DNA of 64,000 nt from Novosphingobium pentaromativorans US6-1 (lineage in GTDB: Bacteria; Pseudomonadota; Alphaproteobacteria; Sphingomonadales; Sphingomonadaceae), in NCBI RefSeq assembly GCF_000767465.1, contig NZ_CP009291.1, positions 2,063,501 to 2,127,500 of the forward strand, given 5' to 3'. Shown in pieces: positions 1 through 8,195 of this stretch (position 1 is its first letter; every line of letters starts with the position of its first letter). The notes beneath the pieces were generated by a model. It was not told the DNA's origin. It saw only the letters and a program-made list of their open reading frames with translations, and ran no database searches. The translations under genes were made by a program, and so were the position numbers.

Positions 1-504
1 TACGCCCTGCTGGCAGCTGCGGGGGTTCACCTTGCCTCTATCCTGATCGGCCGCGTCCTGCCGATCGTCGATGTCGAACGCGATCTCGACCCGCACGACT
101 GGAACGAACCAGACCTTGCCCTGCCGATCGAGGGCCGCAGCGGCCCCATCGTGATCAGCATCGCCTACGAAATCGACAGGGACGACGTTCCGCGTTTCCT
201 CGCCCTCATGACCGAACGCCGGCGAGTTCGGCGCAGGGACGGCGCGCACGGCTGGACCTTGATGCGCGATCTCAATGCGCCGGATCGCTGGGTCGAGCGT
301 TACGATGTTGCAACTTGGCACGACTATATCCGCCACAACAAGCGACACACCGTGGCCGATACCGAGAACTGGAGCGAGATCCTCGCCCTGCATCGTGGGG
401 ACGGGCGGCCTCGCGTGACCCGGTTGATCGAGCGACAGACCGCCAATCTGCCCGGCGCCCGCCTGCCTTCGGCACGCGAAATGAGTGGAATCGCCCAGCC
501 CTAG
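1..504 (+). CDS. MFS-type exporter, C-terminal part (truncated by window edge)
   Basis: The frame is open from the first base, so the gene starts upstream; 167 codons are visible. The first 20 or so residues are hydrophobic (last membrane helix), followed by a soluble tail of about 140 residues rich in Arg, Asp and Trp. A last helix followed by such a tail is typical of the MFS_3 / 'transmembrane secretion effector' (PF05977) exporters, whose C-terminal extension resembles an antibiotic-biosynthesis-monooxygenase-like fold. The substrate cannot be told. It points towards the Baeyer-Villiger cluster downstream but is separated from it by about 200 bp with possible control sequences, so co-transcription is uncertain. 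The family assignment rests on the tail only. Confidence 0.6.
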   Translation, partial: YALLAAAGVHLASILIGRVLPIVDVERDLDPHDWNEPDLALPIEGRSGPIVISIAYEIDRDDVPRFLALMTERRRVRRRDGAHGWTLMRDLNAPDRWVERYDVATWHDYIRHNKRHTVADTENWSEILALHRGDGRPRVTRLIERQTANLPGARLPSAREMSGIAQP

Positions 505-631
505 TCCTCGTCGGCCCCGATCTGCGTCCTGGGGCCCTTCGGCCTTGGACCCTGTCGGCCCTCATCGACGTCCGGACTCGGCGGCGCAAAGGCAAATGAA
601 CCGCGCCGTCGCGGGAGGCGGCCCTACAATG

Positions 632-686
632 ATATCAAATTCGGGCTTGCCTGATATGCCTGGCGCCGGGTAAAGGTATCTCAATT
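632..686 (+). promoter_or_regulatory. Possible operator region upstream of the monooxygenase
   Basis: An inverted repeat ATATCA-N14-TGATAT (632-637 and 652-657) is followed by TAAAGGTATCTCAATT (671-686), about 25 bp before the GTG start. The AGGTATCT core recurs upstream of the SDR gene (3561-3576, opposite orientation) and of the alpha/beta hydrolase (6701-6716). This would suit one regulator controlling all transcription units of the island, but the motif is short and no regulator gene is adjacent. Confidence 0.3.
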
Positions 687-709
687 GGATCTTACGGAGA
701 GCGAGTATA

Positions 710-2503
710 GTGACGGCCACCGACAGCACAAAGCTTCAACGCCTCGAGGAACTCAAGAAGCGCTATGCTGCGGAACGCGACAAGCGTCTGCGCGATGACG
801 GCAACGACCAGTATCGCGGGTTTGAGGAAATCCAGCGCCAGTTCGACAAGGACCCCTTCGCGGACCCGGCTTTCACCCGCGATGCGGTGGAGGAAGAGTG
901 CGAGGTCGCCATTGTCGGCGCCGGTCTTTCCGGACTGATGACGGCCGCGCGGCTGACCGAGCAGGGCATCACTTCGATGCGCATCATCGACAAGGCAGGA
1001 GACTTCGGCGGAACCTGGTACTGGAACCGCTATCCCGGCGCGGCCTGCGACATCGAATCGTACATCTACATGCCGTTCCTTGAAGAGACCGGTTACATCC
1101 CGACCGAGAAGTACGCCAAGGCACCCGAGATTTTCGAGCACTGCCAGCGGATCGCCAGGCATTACGACCTTTACCCCCACGCCCTGTTCCAGACCCTGGT
1201 CAACGAACTGCGCTGGGACGATCGAGAAAACCGCTGGCTGGTCACCACCAATCGTGGCGACCGGATCAAGGCCCGCTTCATCGCGATCGCGGGCGGGATC
1301 ATGCACAAGGCCAAGCTGCCCGGCATCCCCGGCGTAGAGAAGTTCAAGGGTCACTCTTTCCACACCACGCGCTGGGACTATGGCTATACCGGCGGCGGTC
1401 CGCGCCAGCTGATGGACAAGCTGGCCGACAAGAAGGTCGCCATCATCGGCACCGGCGCCACCGCGATCCAGGCGGTCCCCCGCCTCGCCGAATGCGCCGG
1501 GGAACTCTTCGTCGTGCAGCGCACGCCCTCGGCCGTCGGCCCGCGCGGCAACAAGGCCACCGATCCCGACTGGGCGCAATCGCTCGAGCCGGGCTGGCAG
1601 GCGAAACGCATGGAGAACTTCACCAAGATCGTCTCGAGCGAGGAGGTCTCCTGCGACATGGTGCAGGACGGCTGGACCGAGATCTTCCGGAACATCCCGC
1701 AGGCCTATTCGGTATCCACCGAAGAACAGCAGCTGGCCGACATGGAACAGATGGACAAGATCCGTGCCCGCGTCGACGAGCTTATCGCAGATCCGCAGAC
1801 GGCCGAGGGGCTCAAGCCCTGGTACAACATGATGTGCAAGCGGCCGTGCTTCCACGACGAATACCTCCAGGCCTTCAATCGCGACAACGTCACCCTGGTC
1901 GATACCAAGGGCGCCGGCGTCGACGAGATCGACGAAACCGGGCTGATCGTCGATGGCAAGCACTACGATGTCGACTGCATCATCTATTCGACCGGTTTCG
2001 AAATCTCCTCCAGCTACGTGCGCCGCCTCGGCTTCGAGATCTACGGCCATGACGGTCAGGCCATGTCGGAAGACTGGGCCCGCCCCGAAGGCGCGCATAC
2101 CATGCACGGCATTTTCACCCGCGGCTTTCCGAATATGCTGATGTTCAGCCTGGTGCAGGGCGGCTATTCGGTGAACTTCGTGCACATGCTTTCAGAGCTG
2201 GCCATCCACGTCGCGTGGATCATCAAGACCTGCAAGGACAAAGGCATCGACGTCATCGAGGCGACGGCCGAGGCCGAAGGCGAATGGTGGCAGGAAATCA
2301 TGAAGTATCTCATGACTTCGGCCGAATTTCGCGCAAACTGCACGCCAAGCTACATGAATGCCGAAGGCAAACGCGATATCTCCATGGTCAAGCTGACGAC
2401 CTACAACGGCGGCCTGATGGCCTATGTCGACATCCTGCGTAAATGGCGCGAAGCCGGCGATCTTCCGGGGCTTGAAACCCGCACGAGCGAAAACGTCGCC
2501 TGA
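710..2503 (+). CDS. Flavin-dependent Baeyer-Villiger monooxygenase (type I)
   Basis: This 597-residue cytoplasmic enzyme is predicted to insert one oxygen atom next to a ketone carbonyl using FAD and NADPH, giving an ester or lactone. Visible features: a charged N-terminal arm; FAD dinucleotide motif GAGLSG at residues 70-75; the [15 protein letters not shown] segment (100-114) typical of BVMOs; the fingerprint [12 protein letters not shown] (212-223), matching FxGxxxHxxxW(P/D); and the NADPH motif GTGATA (247-252). Length is normal for cyclohexanone/phenylacetone monooxygenase relatives. The start is GTG after an ACGGAGAG ribosome binding site. The ketone substrate is unknown; neighbouring cyclase, SDR, enone-reductase-like and hydrolase genes suggest an alicyclic compound. 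Confidence 0.9.
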   Translation: MTATDSTKLQRLEELKKRYAAERDKRLRDDGNDQYRGFEEIQRQFDKDPFADPAFTRDAVEEECEVAIVGAGLSGLMTAARLTEQGITSMRIIDKAGDFGGTWYWNRYPGAACDIESYIYMPFLEETGYIPTEKYAKAPEIFEHCQRIARHYDLYPHALFQTLVNELRWDDRENRWLVTTNRGDRIKARFIAIAGGIMHKAKLPGIPGVEKFKGHSFHTTRWDYGYTGGGPRQLMDKLADKKVAIIGTGATAIQAVPRLAECAGELFVVQRTPSAVGPRGNKATDPDWAQSLEPGWQAKRMENFTKIVSSEEVSCDMVQDGWTEIFRNIPQAYSVSTEEQQLADMEQMDKIRARVDELIADPQTAEGLKPWYNMMCKRPCFHDEYLQAFNRDNVTLVDTKGAGVDEIDETGLIVDGKHYDVDCIIYSTGFEISSSYVRRLGFEIYGHDGQAMSEDWARPEGAHTMHGIFTRGFPNMLMFSLVQGGYSVNFVHMLSELAIHVAWIIKTCKDKGIDVIEATAEAEGEWWQEIMKYLMTSAEFRANCTPSYMNAEGKRDISMVKLTTYNGGLMAYVDILRKWREAGDLPGLETRTSENVA

Positions 2504-2548
2504 TCCGCGATACCGGCAGAAGATCACGCCAGATACAGGAGAGCCACA

Positions 2549-3487
2549 TTGGCTATAGATTTCGACAAGGCGGCCGAGCGGCTGCGCAACTGGGGCCGCT
2601 GGGGCGAGGACGACCAGCGCGGCACCATCAACCACGTGGGTCCCGAAGCGCTGAAGCGTGCAGCGGCCGAAGTGGTTTCGGGCAAGTTGATCAGCCTTGG
2701 TCTTGAGTTCAGCCAAGACGGGCCGCAGATCCCCGAGATCACAAAGCGTCCCAACCCGCAACTGCTGGCCAGCGATCTCGACCAGATCTTCAATCCGGCC
2801 AATCCGCGTTCGCGTTTCAATGACGACGTGATCGTCATGCCGCTGCAGTCGGCCACCCAGTGGGACGCGCTGAGCCATGTCCACTACGACGGCGAGATGT
2901 ACAACGGCTGCAAGGCAAGCGAATGCCTGACGGCGCGCGGCACAAAGAAGAACGGGGTGCACCATCTCGGCTCCCCGGGCATCATGTCGCGCGGCGTTCT
3001 GCTCGACATCGCCCGCCTGCACGGGGTGGATGAGCTTCCCGCCGACCACAAGATCAGCCCCGACGAGTTGAACCGGGCCTGCGAGAAGTTCGGCGTCACT
3101 GTCGAGGCGGGCGACATCGTAGTCGTTCGCACGGGCCATCTGCGCACTTTCACGGTACGCAAGGACAAGACGAAAGTGGCGGGCTTCCAGGCCGGCCTTG
3201 GCGCCGAGTGCGCGGAATGGCTGTACGACAAGTCCGCCGCCGCTGTGGCGGCCGATAATATCGCGGTCGAGTTTCTCGGCATGGAAAGCCTGACCCAGGA
3301 AGTCGTGCTCCCTTTCCACATGCTCGCCATCCGCGACATGGGGATGCCGCTGGGTGAACTGTTCGACCTCGAGGCCCTGTCGCAGGATTGTGCCGCAGAC
3401 GGGCGCTACTCGTTCCTGCTGTCGGCTCCTCCGCTCAAGGTGACCGGCGCGTTCGGCTCACCGATCAATCCGATCGTTCTGAAATAG
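2549..3487 (+). CDS. Cyclase-family (kynurenine formamidase-like) metal hydrolase
   Basis: A 312-residue protein of the cyclase / kynurenine formamidase superfamily (PF04199), in which a divalent metal supports hydrolysis of amides, lactones or related rings. The active-site region normally reading HxGTHxDxPxH is represented by a divergent QWDALSHVHYDG segment (about residues 112-123), a form common in bacterial 'cyclase family protein' paralogues near catabolic genes. The TTG start follows a CAGGAGAG ribosome binding site 45 bp after the monooxygenase stop, so the two are probably one operon. A role in opening or dehydrating the Baeyer-Villiger product is a reasonable inference but not shown. 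Confidence 0.8.
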   Translation: MAIDFDKAAERLRNWGRWGEDDQRGTINHVGPEALKRAAAEVVSGKLISLGLEFSQDGPQIPEITKRPNPQLLASDLDQIFNPANPRSRFNDDVIVMPLQSATQWDALSHVHYDGEMYNGCKASECLTARGTKKNGVHHLGSPGIMSRGVLLDIARLHGVDELPADHKISPDELNRACEKFGVTVEAGDIVVVRTGHLRTFTVRKDKTKVAGFQAGLGAECAEWLYDKSAAAVAADNIAVEFLGMESLTQEVVLPFHMLAIRDMGMPLGELFDLEALSQDCAADGRYSFLLSAPPLKVTGAFGSPINPIVLK

Positions 3488-3560
3488 TCCGGGATACCGG
3501 CGCTGCCGGCATGCCGCATGATGCAAGACGGGCTGGCGCTACCGGCGCCGGCCCGCGCCA

Positions 3561-3576
3561 TAGATATACCTTTACG
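3561..3576 (+). promoter_or_regulatory. Shared AGATA(TA)CCT motif upstream of the SDR gene
   Basis: TAGATATACCTTTACG lies about 55 bp before the SDR start. Its reverse complement shares TAAAGGTAT with the site before the monooxygenase at 671-686. Function as an operator is inferred from recurrence only. Confidence 0.3.
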
Positions 3577-3629
3577 GCCAACTGCTGACAGGGATCGCAG
3601 CGGCCCAGCGATGGAAACGGGAGGACAGG

Positions 3630-4478
3630 ATGAGCCTGACGGGCAAGACGGTTTTCATCAGCGGCGGCAGCCGGGGCATTGGCCTTGCCATCGCGAAACG
3701 CGCAGCTGCAGACGGCGCCAATATCGTGGTCGCGGCCAAGACGGCGGAACCGCATCGCTACCTGCCCGGCACGATCCATTCCGCAGCGGAAGAAATCGAG
3801 GCGGCCGGCGGCAAGGCCCTGCCCCTGGTTCTGGACGTACGCGATCCCGATGCGATCGAAGCAGCGATGGCGCGGGCAGCTGACCGTTTCGGCGGCATCG
3901 ACATCGTGATCAACAACGCTTCGGCCATCTTCAAGACGCCCGTCGAAGAGACCGAGGTCAAGCGCTATGACCTGATGATGGACGTCAATGTCCGGGGCAC
4001 TTTCTTCACCAGCAAGGCCGCTGCCCCCTACCTTCTCAAGTCCGGCAATCCGCATGTGCTGACCATGGCTCCGCCGATCAACCTCGATCCGAAGTGGTTC
4101 GCCGGCCATGTCGCCTACACCATGTCGAAATACGGCATGGCGATGACCGTTCTGGGCATGGCCGAAGAGTTTCGCGGCGCGGGCATTGCGTTCAATGCCC
4201 TGTGGCCCCGCTACGGCATCGCAACCGCCGCGATCGAGTATGCCGCCGCCGATGCCGAAGCCTTGCGTCATTGCCGGACGCCAGAGATCATGGCGGATGC
4301 CGCCTATGCGATCCTCAACAGGCCTTCGCGCGAATGCACCGGCAACTTCTTCATCGACGATACTCTGCTGGCCAGCGAGGGCGTGACGGACTTCTCACCC
4401 TACCGCATCGATCCCGCCGTCCCGCTGCGCGAAGGCATGTTCCTGATCGAGAGCAACGCACCGCCGCCGGGGGCCTGA
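3630..4478 (+). CDS. HSDL2-like short-chain dehydrogenase/reductase
   Basis: A 282-residue SDR very similar in architecture to the dehydrogenase domain of eukaryotic HSDL2, without the C-terminal SCP2 lipid-binding domain. The cofactor motif SGGSRGIG (residues 11-18), the NNAS motif (95-98) and catalytic Tyr163 and Lys167 in YTMSK are present. At the position where HSDL2 has the catalytic Ser (ISPP), this protein has Ala147 (TMAPP), so the classical Ser-Tyr-Lys triad is incomplete. Start context: GGGAGGACAGG before ATG. It lies about 140 bp after the cyclase gene with a possible operator between. Substrate unknown; a role in ketone, alcohol or acyl metabolism of the island is inferred. Confidence 0.85.
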   Translation: MSLTGKTVFISGGSRGIGLAIAKRAAADGANIVVAAKTAEPHRYLPGTIHSAAEEIEAAGGKALPLVLDVRDPDAIEAAMARAADRFGGIDIVINNASAIFKTPVEETEVKRYDLMMDVNVRGTFFTSKAAAPYLLKSGNPHVLTMAPPINLDPKWFAGHVAYTMSKYGMAMTVLGMAEEFRGAGIAFNALWPRYGIATAAIEYAAADAEALRHCRTPEIMADAAYAILNRPSRECTGNFFIDDTLLASEGVTDFSPYRIDPAVPLREGMFLIESNAPPPGA

Positions 4479-4512
4479 GCGCCTTTGCAGCGCCCGGCCC
4501 CGGCTGCACGGA

Positions 4513-5730
4513 TCAGTTGAGCTCTGCTGCCATGAGAAATTTGATGTCGAAAGGCGCCAGTTCGTCGGTGTAGCCACTGCGGACCTTGTTCGCCCATGCC
4601 GGATCGGCGATTGCAGCCCGCCCGACGCTGAACAGATCGAAGTCTCCGCGCTCGAACATTTCAAGCAGGCGCACGAGATTGCCGGTGGAGGTTTCCGCAC
4701 CTTCGACATAGCCCGAAAACAGATCGTTGCTCAGGGTAATCGACCCCACCGTAGAGGTCAGTTTGCCGGTCAGCTTCTTGGCCCAGCCCGCAAGATTCAT
4801 ATCGCTGCCTTCGAATTCCGGTTCCCAGAACCGGCGTGTGGAGCAGTCGAAGACGTCGACCCCAGCATCGGCCAGGGGCTGCAGAAAACGCTCAAGTTCC
4901 TGCGGCGTTTCAGCCAGGCGGGCGGTGAAATCCTGTTGCTTCCACTGCGACAGGCGGAACGAGATCGGGAAATCGGGCGAAGTCGCGGCCCGGCACGCCT
5001 CGACAATACGGATCGCCGTTCGCGAGCGCGTTACCAGATCATCGCCCCCGTAGTCGTCGCTCCGCAGGTTGGTCACGTCCCAGAAGAACTGGTCGATGAA
5101 ATATCCATGCGCACCATGAATCTGGATGCCGTCGCAACCGAGCCTGTACGCGGTTGCGGCAGCTTCGCCGAAAGCATGGATCGCCCGCTCGATCTCTTCA
5201 CCTTGCGCTGCACGACCGATCTGCTCGTCGCGTCGCAGCAAGCCGGATGGACTGATTGCGTCCATGACATCGAAATCGTCGGTCGGCAGAGGCATCAACC
5301 CGACGTGCCAGAGCTGCGGCCAGATACAGCCGCCCGCTGCGTGCACTCCGTCGATGACCTTGCTCCAGCCAGCAAGGGCCTCCTGCCCGTAGAAGCGCGG
5401 AACATTGGGCGAAAAGCCTGCCTGCGGATCGGGAACATACGTGCCTTCTGTCACCACCAGGCCGGTCCCGCCTTCGACGCGGCGCCGGTAATAGGCGGCC
5501 ACCTTGTCATCCGGCACCCCACCGGGCGACATGTTGCGCGTCATCGGTGCCATCGCAATGCGATTGGGCAGTGTGGTCGAACCGATCGTCAGCGGTTCGA
5601 AAAAGGGTGCAAAATCCACTCCGGAAGCCGACTGCCCCTTCAGGCTTGCGTCGTGCCTGTCGGTGTCGATCCCCTGAAGCATTTTATCCCTGTAGCTTGC
5701 AACGCCATCGTTGCGATCTTCGTGTTCCAT
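4513..5730 (-). CDS. NADH:flavin oxidoreductase, Old Yellow Enzyme family
   Basis: A 405-residue FMN TIM-barrel protein of the OYE family. Supporting motifs are MAPMTRN near the beginning of the barrel, LWHVG, the active-site IHGAHGYFIDQF, and NLRSDDYGG, the counterpart of the family's NxRxDxYGG. Such enzymes reduce activated C=C bonds (enones) with NAD(P)H. The ATG is chosen because GGGAGAAATTCC directly precedes it; the open frame continues upstream but those residues are antisense to the hydrolase gene and look non-coding. Only 14 bp separate it from the hydrolase, so they form one transcript that converges on the SDR gene. In this setting it could reduce the C=C bond of an unsaturated cyclic ketone before Baeyer-Villiger oxidation. 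Confidence 0.88.
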   Translation of the reverse strand: MEHEDRNDGVASYRDKMLQGIDTDRHDASLKGQSASGVDFAPFFEPLTIGSTTLPNRIAMAPMTRNMSPGGVPDDKVAAYYRRRVEGGTGLVVTEGTYVPDPQAGFSPNVPRFYGQEALAGWSKVIDGVHAAGGCIWPQLWHVGLMPLPTDDFDVMDAISPSGLLRRDEQIGRAAQGEEIERAIHAFGEAAATAYRLGCDGIQIHGAHGYFIDQFFWDVTNLRSDDYGGDDLVTRSRTAIRIVEACRAATSPDFPISFRLSQWKQQDFTARLAETPQELERFLQPLADAGVDVFDCSTRRFWEPEFEGSDMNLAGWAKKLTGKLTSTVGSITLSNDLFSGYVEGAETSTGNLVRLLEMFERGDFDLFSVGRAAIADPAWANKVRSGYTDELAPFDIKFLMAAELN

Positions 5731-5744
5731 GGAATTTCTCCCAT

Positions 5745-6599
5745 TCAGTCCTTGATCGACGCCGGATAATGCCGCGTCAGGAAATCGATGATGGCGAACG
5801 TGAAGGGGCTGTTCGCGTCGCCAGCCACCATATGCCCCGCACCGACCACCTCCTCGGTCTCCACATGCGGGACCAGATCGCGAAAGTGGGCGATCGACTC
5901 CTCGTCGATCACTGTGCTGTGCTCTCCCCGAACCAGCATGACCGGCAGCCGCAGGCGCGCGGCGGGTTCGTCGATCGAGATCCGCGTCTGCGGTACCTCT
6001 TGCTTGGCGCTTCCCGTCATGAAGCTGGGATCCCAATGCCAGTAGAACCGGCCATCGATCTCGCGCAGGTTCTTGCGAAGGCCTGAGACGTCCTTGGGCC
6101 TTGGCCTGTCCGTCATGTATTTGGACACAGCATCCGCCGCTTCCTCTACCGAAGCGAAGCCGTCCGTGTTCGCAGCCATGAAATCGCGGATCTGATGCGC
6201 GCCCTCCTGCTTGATCTTGGCTGCGATGTCGACAAGCACCAGCGCCGACGCAGGCGGCGGGTCGTCACTGCCCAGGGCAACGATCGCGGTCAGCCCGCCC
6301 AGCGATGCGCCGATGACCGCGGGCGCGGGCCCCGGCTGGAGCGAGGCGATAACCGCCTTCAGGTCGATAGCGAAGGCTTCGAGGCTGTAGTGATCGGTCC
6401 AGTCGCTGTCACCATGCCCGCGCGCATCCACGCTAATCGCGCGATAGCCCAATCCGGCCAAGGTATGCGCGGTCCTGGACCAGGAATGGCGGGTCTGACC
6501 GCCGCCATGCAGGAGGATGACAGAGGGCCCTTCGCCAATCGTGTTATAGGTCAGGCTGACCCCTTCCGGCGTGCAGATATTGCCTGTCTCTGAGATCAT
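5745..6599 (-). CDS. Alpha/beta-hydrolase fold protein
   Basis: A 284-residue predicted hydrolase. The oxyanion-hole HGGGQ, the nucleophile elbow GASLGG and the catalytic-His segment GAGHMVAGD are visible. The usual acid segment (R-G-x-x-S-D in close relatives) reads VRGEHSTVID, so the Asp appears replaced by Thr or shifted to the Asp three residues on. I prefer the ATG preceded by GAGAGGTGATTGCGGC; an in-frame ATG 63 bp upstream (6662) has a GGAGG further away and would add 21 residues of low-complexity sequence. It is first in a two-gene unit with the OYE gene. Hydrolysis of an ester or lactone made by the monooxygenase is an inference. Confidence 0.82.
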   Translation of the reverse strand: MISETGNICTPEGVSLTYNTIGEGPSVILLHGGGQTRHSWSRTAHTLAGLGYRAISVDARGHGDSDWTDHYSLEAFAIDLKAVIASLQPGPAPAVIGASLGGLTAIVALGSDDPPPASALVLVDIAAKIKQEGAHQIRDFMAANTDGFASVEEAADAVSKYMTDRPRPKDVSGLRKNLREIDGRFYWHWDPSFMTGSAKQEVPQTRISIDEPAARLRLPVMLVRGEHSTVIDEESIAHFRDLVPHVETEEVVGAGHMVAGDANSPFTFAIIDFLTRHYPASIKD

Positions 6600-7178
6600 G
6601 CCGCAATCACCTCTCGACGCTTCACCGGTAACGAATCCCGCATTTCCGGTCGTTGCGTGCATCTCACCACCAAAGTCCTCCCAAACTTCCGATCCAGTAA
6701 TTAAGATACCTCTATGTGAGGCCGGAAGCAAGGCAAGAGACCGGTTGGCCCGCTGGAAGCACACCACCCAGGGCAGTCAAGGCCTGGCCCACAAACGACG
6801 AAGCCCTCGGCGTTTGTGCACTGGGGGCTTAGGCCGTGCACGGTTGGTTGCGGATGCTCGCAACGGACGGTGTGCCATAAAAGCCATCATCGAAATCTGA
6901 GTGAATTGAAGACAGGCATTCGCGGAGTGCGCGGAAAGTCTCCTTTCGAGTGCACGCTGGTCGAGACTCCCGACCGATTGGCCGGTGATCTTGGGTTGGG
7001 TAACGACCGCCGTGTTGGACTTTGCTGCCATTCTTGGCGGGCTCATGCACCGACTGCCTTTTGCCGGTTCCCGAAATTAGCGCTTACAGCCATCCGAAGC
7101 TGCTCGACTGCAGGGAGCAAAATGGCGCAAGTTCGGCTGCCAGCCAAAGGCTCGAAGCACAAAAAGAGTTCGAGTCGA
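6600..7178. other. Intergenic region without a convincing gene
   Basis: About 580 bp separate the hydrolase start from the LysR stop. Only short frames occur on either strand; none has a good ribosome binding site or a recognisable product. The hydrolase promoter and a possible operator at 6701-6716 are in the first 120 bp. The rest may be decayed sequence marking the border between the catabolic island and the phosphonate locus. Confidence 0.5.
6701..6716 (-). promoter_or_regulatory. Shared AGGTATCT motif upstream of the alpha/beta hydrolase
   Basis: On the minus strand this reads CATAGAGGTATCTTAA, sharing AGGTATCT with 671-686 upstream of the monooxygenase and partly with 3561-3576. It is about 100 bp before the preferred hydrolase start. 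Operator function is inferred only. Confidence 0.3.
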
Positions 7179-8066
7179 TCAGATGCCGGTTTTCGCCAAC
7201 GCACGAGCGATCTCCAACGACCTCCGAATAAGAGGCATCCGTTTTCGCTCCGACCGAACCGCCAAGTAGCCCTTCACTTCGATGAGCGAGGACGTCGTAT
7301 CCAGGGGCAGAACGCGGATGCGGCTGTCCGGCGGACACTCCTTTTCGAACATCAGGCTCATGCCGAGGCCTTGCGCGACGGCCTCGCGGATCATTTCGCG
7401 CGTGTGAAGCTGCATGGTCTGTCCCGGCGCGATGCCGACGTCGGCAAGCAGGCGGTTCATCGTCGACAGCGTGCGCGAGGTTGCCTCGCGCACCATCACG
7501 ATCTCGTCGGCGATCCGCTCCAGCGGCATGATGCCTGATCCATCGTCTGGCCAGGAAGAGGGCACGATGGCAACGAGCCGGTCCTTGTAGAGCGGCGCAT
7601 AAGTGTAGTCGCTTTCGACCGCGGGCTCGCAGATGATGCCGATGTCGACCTGTGCCTTCAGCAGCAGTTCGTTGGTCTGCAGGGCGTTGGCGATGGTGAC
7701 GCGGAAATGCGCGTTGGGCACCGCAGCCTTGAAGGCAGCCATGAATTCGGCGGCGTAAGGGGGCGAGTCAGTACCGAGGCGCAGGAGCGCGCCGCTGTCG
7801 ATTTCGTCCTCGCCGAGCAACGCGCCGATCTCGTCGGCGATCCCGAACAGGCGCTCCGCCTTTTCGTAAAGCGCGCGGCCTGCCGTGGTCAGTGTCAGAG
7901 GGGGGCGCAAGCCTTCGATCAGCTTGACCTTGTAGCGTTCCTCCAGCGCCTTGAGTTGCTTGGACAATGTCGGCTGCGAAATATTCAGCCGCCGCGCGGC
8001 CTTGCTGACGCTGCGCTCCGAAGCAACGGCATAAAACGAACGCAGGTGGAGGAAATTGACGCTCAT
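7179..8066 (-). CDS. LysR-type transcriptional regulator of the phosphonate locus
   Basis: A 295-residue LysR-family regulator. The N-terminal winged HTH (about residues 1-60) contains SVSKAARRLNISQPTLSKQL, a clear LTTR recognition helix. The rest is a type 2 periplasmic-binding-like effector domain. It is transcribed divergently from the FAD oxidase / phnX / DUF5690 unit with 129 bp between starts, the standard layout for an LTTR controlling its neighbour and itself. The inducer is probably AEP or a related phosphonate, inferred from context. A few related LTTRs are annotated as AEP-responsive, but this family cannot be split by eye. Confidence 0.9.
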   Translation of the reverse strand: MSVNFLHLRSFYAVASERSVSKAARRLNISQPTLSKQLKALEERYKVKLIEGLRPPLTLTTAGRALYEKAERLFGIADEIGALLGEDEIDSGALLRLGTDSPPYAAEFMAAFKAAVPNAHFRVTIANALQTNELLLKAQVDIGIICEPAVESDYTYAPLYKDRLVAIVPSSWPDDGSGIMPLERIADEIVMVREATSRTLSTMNRLLADVGIAPGQTMQLHTREMIREAVAQGLGMSLMFEKECPPDSRIRVLPLDTTSSLIEVKGYLAVRSERKRMPLIRRSLEIARALAKTGI

Positions 8067-8172
8067 GAACCCTCGTGGACGAAGCCGGGGAAGCGCCGTC
8101 TATGGTCGCCATTCACCGGATGCATTGGCCTTGGACGGGCGCTCGGCCCAATCTGCCTGTGACGCATGATTG

Positions 8173-8192
8173 TTACAGGACGGTCACAGTAA
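8173..8192 (+). promoter_or_regulatory. Candidate LysR operator
   Basis: TTAC-N12-GTAA, an interrupted inverted repeat that also contains the loose T-N11-A LTTR pattern, ends 3 bp before the ATG of the FAD oxidoreductase. Being so close to the start it would act as a repression or autoregulatory site; an activating site further up in the 129-bp gap is not obvious. Confidence 0.3.
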
Positions 8193-8195
8193 GCC

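Noticed and set aside
5731..6036. Apparent 102-residue extension of the OYE protein
   Set aside because: It overlaps the hydrolase gene out of frame, and a strong ribosome binding site precedes the ATG at 5730.
6816..7178. Short frames in the hydrolase-LysR gap as a transposase remnant
   Set aside because: No terminal inverted repeats, no DDE or HTH motif and no target-site duplication could be seen.
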